From: Clostridia bacterium
GTDB taxonomy: Bacteria; Bacillota; Clostridia; Oscillospirales; CAG-272
DNA: 64,000 bases
NCBI GenBank assembly: GCA_017504625.1
Contig: JAFVQU010000012.1
Coordinates: forward strand, 1 to 64,000
Reading direction: 5' to 3'
Below the pieces are notes generated by a model. That model was given only the letters and a program-made list of their open reading frames with translations. It was not told the DNA's origin and did no database searches. Below, in pieces: positions 61,101-64,000 of this stretch. The first letter of the stretch is position 1; each line of letters starts with the position of its first letter. The translations under genes and the position numbers were made by a program.

Positions 61101-61546
61101 ATTTTCAAACCCAACCTTTCCTTAACCGACTTGATCTGTCTGCGCGACACGTAGTCACGATAGCCGTTTTTAAGCGTCACCATAAGCGCGCCGCCTATCG
61201 ACGCGTCAAAGCTCTCTATCATTTTGATATTAGCCACACAAGATTGATTAAGCTTGACAAAGTCGCTACCCTCAAGAATCTCTTCAATTTTATATAGCCT
61301 ATCCTTTATCTGATATTTCTCGCTTTCGCTAATAGCATACACCTTGCCGTCCTCAACAATAAAGCAATATATCTCGCTCGGCACAAGCACCCTGGCTCCC
61401 CGTTCGCTATATCCGACAAGCTTCTGCTCGGACAAGCTCTCGACAAACTCGCGGATCTTTTCGGCGTTGACATCTCCCTTTGGCGCGTATATAAAAACGC
61501 CTTCCTCGTGATCACTGTCATTTATAATTTCACATTTAAGCTTCAT
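61097..61546 (-). CDS. LytTR DNA-binding regulator
   Basis: A 149-residue regulator with a short N-terminal part and a C-terminal LytTR domain over about residues 50-145 (EKYQIKDRLYKIEEIL, FVKLNQSCVANIKMIESF, GYRDYVSRRQIKSVKERLG). It has no receiver domain, so it is not a two-component regulator; control probably comes through the DUF3021 partner encoded next. It is first in the four-gene operon. Confidence 0.9.
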   Translation of the reverse strand: MKLKCEIINDSDHEEGVFIYAPKGDVNAEKIREFVESLSEQKLVGYSERGARVLVPSEIYCFIVEDGKVYAISESEKYQIKDRLYKIEEILEGSDFVKLNQSCVANIKMIESFDASIGGALMVTLKNGYRDYVSRRQIKSVKERLGLKI

Positions 61547-61678
61547 TTTCTCCTCCAACGTAAGCCTTGCGACTACAATCGCGCAAAAACAATTACTTAC
61601 ATTTATATTTTACACAACAAGCAGTAAAAAATCAATAGTCTTCGCCTATTCGGCAATTTGCGAACACTATTCGGCATC

Positions 61679-61712
61679 AAAAAAGCCCTCTCAACACCGA
61701 GAAGGCTTTTTT
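61679..61712 (-). terminator. Terminator of the YgiQ-type gene
   Basis: AAAAGCCCTCTC pairs with GAGAAGGCTTTT (with one mismatch) over AACACC; on the minus strand a T-run follows. Confidence 0.8.
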
Positions 61713-61716
61713 CTTA

Positions 61717-63780
61717 TTATTTTTTACCCTTTTTGGCAGCCTTGGGCTTTGCCCAACCCGCCTTGCGCACTACCTTTTGCTTGGGTGCCGATAAAGCTCC
61801 CGATTTGCTCTGCGCTGGCGCGCTTTTAGTCGCAGGCTTGCCCGATTTGGTCGCGGGCTTAGGCTTGGATTTGTCATTTCCCTTGCCCGACGTCTTATTT
61901 GCATCGCGTACGGAATTTTTCGTTCCCGACCTGCCGGATGCGCTCTTGTTTGCGCCGGGCTTGCCCGAAAATCCCTTTCCCGACTGTGCGGGGCGCACAA
62001 GGCACTCCTCACCGTAGCCGATGAGGTCTTCTCTGCCCGCCTTTGTAAGCGCTTCACGCACGAGGTCGGCATTTTGCGGTCTGTTATACTGCAAAAGCGC
62101 TCTCTGCAGCTGCTTTTCGTGATAGTCGGTTGCAACATAGACAGGCTTCATATCAAGCGGATTTATTCCAGTGTAATACATTACCGTCGATGCCGTACCC
62201 GGCGTGGGATAGTAATCCTGCACCTGCTCGGGCGCGTAATGGTCGCGCTTTAAGCAAACGGCAAGATTTATCGCGTCGTCAAACGTTGAGCCGGGATGAC
62301 TCGACATAAGATAAGGCACAAGATACTGCTCCTTGCCAATCTCCTTGGTTATCTCGAAGAATCTCTTGCGGAAGCTCTGATATACGTCAAAATCAGGCTT
62401 ACCCATACAGCGAAGCACGGGACTTGAGCAATGCTCGGGCGCGACCTTGAGCTGTCCCGACACGTTATCGCGGACGAGCTTTTTAAAGAACGCCTCGTTT
62501 TTATCCGCCATCACGTAGTCAAATCTGATACCCGAGCGCACGAAAACGCGCTTGACCTTAGGTATCTTCTCGATCTCCTCAAGGAGCTTGATGTATTCGG
62601 TATGGTCGACCTTAAGATTTTTGCAGGGTGTGGGAGCAAGACATTTTCTGCCCGGACATACTCCGTCCTTAAGCTGTTTGTCACAGGACGGGTATCGGAA
62701 ATTTGCCGTCGGGCCGCCGACGTCGTGTATGTATCCCTTGAAATCAGGCATTGCGGCGATGATCTTCGCTTCCTCCACAACGCTCTTGATACTGCGCGAG
62801 CGCACCGTTCTTCCCTGGTGGAAGGCAAGCGCGCAGAAATTACACGCGCCAAAGCAGCCGCGGTTATGCGTAAGCGAGAACTTGACCTCCTCAATTGCGG
62901 GAACACCGCCCTCAGCTTCGTATATCGGGTGATACGCTCTCATATACGGCAAGGAATAAACGTGGTCAAGCTCTTCTCTTTCAAGAGGGGGCATAGGAGG
63001 ATTCTGCACGAGCATCTTGCCGTCGTATATCTCGCAGATCGCTTTACCGTTTATGCTATCCTGATTTTTATACTGAATACCGAACGCCTCGGCGTATTTT
63101 CTCTTGTCAACCTTCAATTCGTTATAGTCAAAGGTTGCTGCAATCGGATAGTTGACCTTATCCTCGGGCGCACAAAGATATACCGTTCCGCGCACGTCAC
63201 GGATCTTCTTTATCGGCACTCCACGGTCGAGAAGCTCGGCAATCCTCACGAGTATCTTCTCCCCCATACCGTATGTAAGGATATCGGCACGGCTGTCGAC
63301 AAGCACGCTTCGGCGCACCTTATCATCCCAATAATCGTAATGCGCAAAGCGGCGAAGCGACGCTTCAAGTCCGCCGAGAATGATCGGCACGTCGCCGTAA
63401 GCCTCGCGTATGCGGTTTGAGTAAACTATCGTCGCGCGGTCAGGGCGCTTGCCGATCTTGCCTCCCGCCGAGTAATAATCGTAGGTTCTTTTCTTCTTTG
63501 CGGCAGTGTAATGCGCGACCATCGAGTCAATATTGCCCGCGCTTACCAAAAATCCAAGTCGCGGACGTCCAAACCTCTTGAAATCCTCGCAGGATTTATA
63601 GTCAGGCTGTGACAAAAACGCGATCCTGAAGCCCTTATCCTCAAGGACGCGGCAAATTATAGTCGCGCCAAAGGACGGGTGATCGACGTAGGCGTCACCG
63701 CAAACGTATATAAAGTCGGGGCGATCCCAACCTCTTTCTTGCATTTCCTCCCGTGTTATCGGGAAAAATTGTTTTTCCAT
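61717..63780 (-). CDS. YgiQ family radical SAM protein
   Basis: A 687-residue radical SAM protein; start 63780 is used because 63828 lies inside a repeat. The N-terminal B12-binding-like region has SFGATIICRVLEDKGF. The cluster motif CFGACNFC lies near residues 308-315, and GRKCLAPTPCKNL (near 388-400) is the family's extra Cys site. The family's substrate is unknown. The last 90 residues are a Lys/Ala/Pro/Ser-rich tail, probably disordered and nucleic acid-binding. A terminator follows; an upstream palindrome separates it from spoVM. Confidence 0.9.
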   Translation of the reverse strand: MEKQFFPITREEMQERGWDRPDFIYVCGDAYVDHPSFGATIICRVLEDKGFRIAFLSQPDYKSCEDFKRFGRPRLGFLVSAGNIDSMVAHYTAAKKKRTYDYYSAGGKIGKRPDRATIVYSNRIREAYGDVPIILGGLEASLRRFAHYDYWDDKVRRSVLVDSRADILTYGMGEKILVRIAELLDRGVPIKKIRDVRGTVYLCAPEDKVNYPIAATFDYNELKVDKRKYAEAFGIQYKNQDSINGKAICEIYDGKMLVQNPPMPPLEREELDHVYSLPYMRAYHPIYEAEGGVPAIEEVKFSLTHNRGCFGACNFCALAFHQGRTVRSRSIKSVVEEAKIIAAMPDFKGYIHDVGGPTANFRYPSCDKQLKDGVCPGRKCLAPTPCKNLKVDHTEYIKLLEEIEKIPKVKRVFVRSGIRFDYVMADKNEAFFKKLVRDNVSGQLKVAPEHCSSPVLRCMGKPDFDVYQSFRKRFFEITKEIGKEQYLVPYLMSSHPGSTFDDAINLAVCLKRDHYAPEQVQDYYPTPGTASTVMYYTGINPLDMKPVYVATDYHEKQLQRALLQYNRPQNADLVREALTKAGREDLIGYGEECLVRPAQSGKGFSGKPGANKSASGRSGTKNSVRDANKTSGKGNDKSKPKPATKSGKPATKSAPAQSKSGALSAPKQKVVRKAGWAKPKAAKKGKK

Positions 63781-63792
63781 AGATGTTTTTTC

Positions 63793-63836
63793 GCAGAACC
63801 TTTTTGAAAAAAGGTTCCGCACCTCCAAAAACTTTC
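63793..63836. repeat. Palindrome of a dispersed repeat family, second copy
   Basis: Read on the minus strand: GAAAGTTTTTGGAGGTGC, then GGAACCTTTTTTCAAAAAGG and TTC, with GCGGAACC/GGTTCTGC as outer arms. It shares the lead-in and layout of the element at 57225-57262, but the stem bases differ in a paired way. Confidence 0.65.
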
Positions 63837-63892
63837 CCGCAGAGAAAATAAAAAATCCTACGGTTTATTCTTATAGATTTTTAAGTGAAAAT

Positions 63893-63982
63893 CTATCTCT
63901 TTTTCTTTTCCTTTTTAATACCAAATATCTTTCTCAAAATCGGTGAGAGAAAGCTCGGTGAGCGGACAAGCACTATTTTCAT
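63893..63982 (-). CDS. spoVM: Stage V sporulation protein M homologue
   Basis: A 29-residue peptide, ATG plus 63980-63982, stop TAG plus 63893-63895, preceded by AAAGGGG. MKIVLVRSPSFLSPILRKIF is an amphipathic helix with proline at position 9, as in Bacillus SpoVM (MKFYTIKLPKFLGGIV), where Pro9 and the helix sense the curvature of the forespore membrane and recruit the SpoIVA coat base. It ends in a basic tail (KKEKKKR). The start is 18 bp from the right edge, so its promoter is outside the window. Confidence 0.85.
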   Translation of the reverse strand: MKIVLVRSPSFLSPILRKIFGIKKEKKKR

Positions 63983-64000
63983 AATATTAAAAACCCCTTT

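Noticed and set aside
62431-63420. 329-codon plus-strand frame inside the YgiQ-type gene
   Set aside because: Antisense to the radical SAM core; no domain recognised.

Overview
The window looks like a chromosomal segment of a low-to-mid GC, spore-forming, anaerobic gut-type clostridium (Clostridia; the lineage cannot be fixed from the sequence alone). The grounds are SpoIIE, a 29-codon SpoVM homologue at the right edge, a type III glutamine synthetase, a SCIFF peptide with its radical-SAM maturase, a CD1247-type protein, and near-consensus sigma-A promoters with 17-bp spacers and AAAGGAGG-like ribosome binding sites. No rRNA, tRNA, CRISPR array, transposase or integrase was found.

1-6.2 kb is accessory DNA, visibly more A+T-rich than the rest. 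It holds the end of an unknown gene, a DUF6615-like nuclease-type protein, a protein with half a helicase and two PD-(D/E)XK-like domains, and a Fic protein with a palindromic operator. These are followed by a branched hairpin array, a 30-bp direct repeat, a small lipoprotein, two small zinc-ribbon membrane proteins and the decayed tail of a GH32 glycosidase.

6.2-17.6 kb is a carbohydrate and housekeeping stretch: two AraC regulators, two DMT/EamA-like transporters, a GH28 pectinase-type enzyme, a Gfo/Idh/MocA dehydrogenase, a YwaF/TMEM164-like membrane protein, an alpha/beta hydrolase, an EEP-family hydrolase and a Na/Pi cotransporter with a PhoU tail.

17.6-24.5 kb has the leftward SCIFF unit (peptide, maturase, Orn/Lys/Arg-type decarboxylase, unknown protein). 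It also has a rightward 992-residue fusion of an MFS transporter to a GH2 glycosidase, the most unusual protein in the window.

24.6-36.1 kb carries a heterodimeric ABC exporter with a MATE pump, an AraC regulator divergent from a three-dehydrogenase operon, and a YtrA-type GntR/ABC-2 operon.

36.2-48.5 kb holds GlnN, an XRE regulator with a zinc ribbon, SpoIIE, a SLOG protein, a FliB-like methylase, BirA, an FKBP lipoprotein, QueT behind a preQ1-I-like riboswitch, and a FolT-FolC fusion behind a THF riboswitch.

48.8-64 kb holds an MBOAT/DHHW acyl-transfer pair, three tandem orphan solute-binding lipoproteins, a flavin reductase, a YfcE-like phosphodiesterase, EF-P, a Cys/Asp-rich CD1247 protein, a LytTR-DUF3021-ABC operon, a YgiQ-type radical SAM protein and SpoVM.

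Most units end in clear stem-loop terminators. Several gene starts were moved inward from the longest reading frame because a good ribosome binding site, or a riboswitch, marks the real start.
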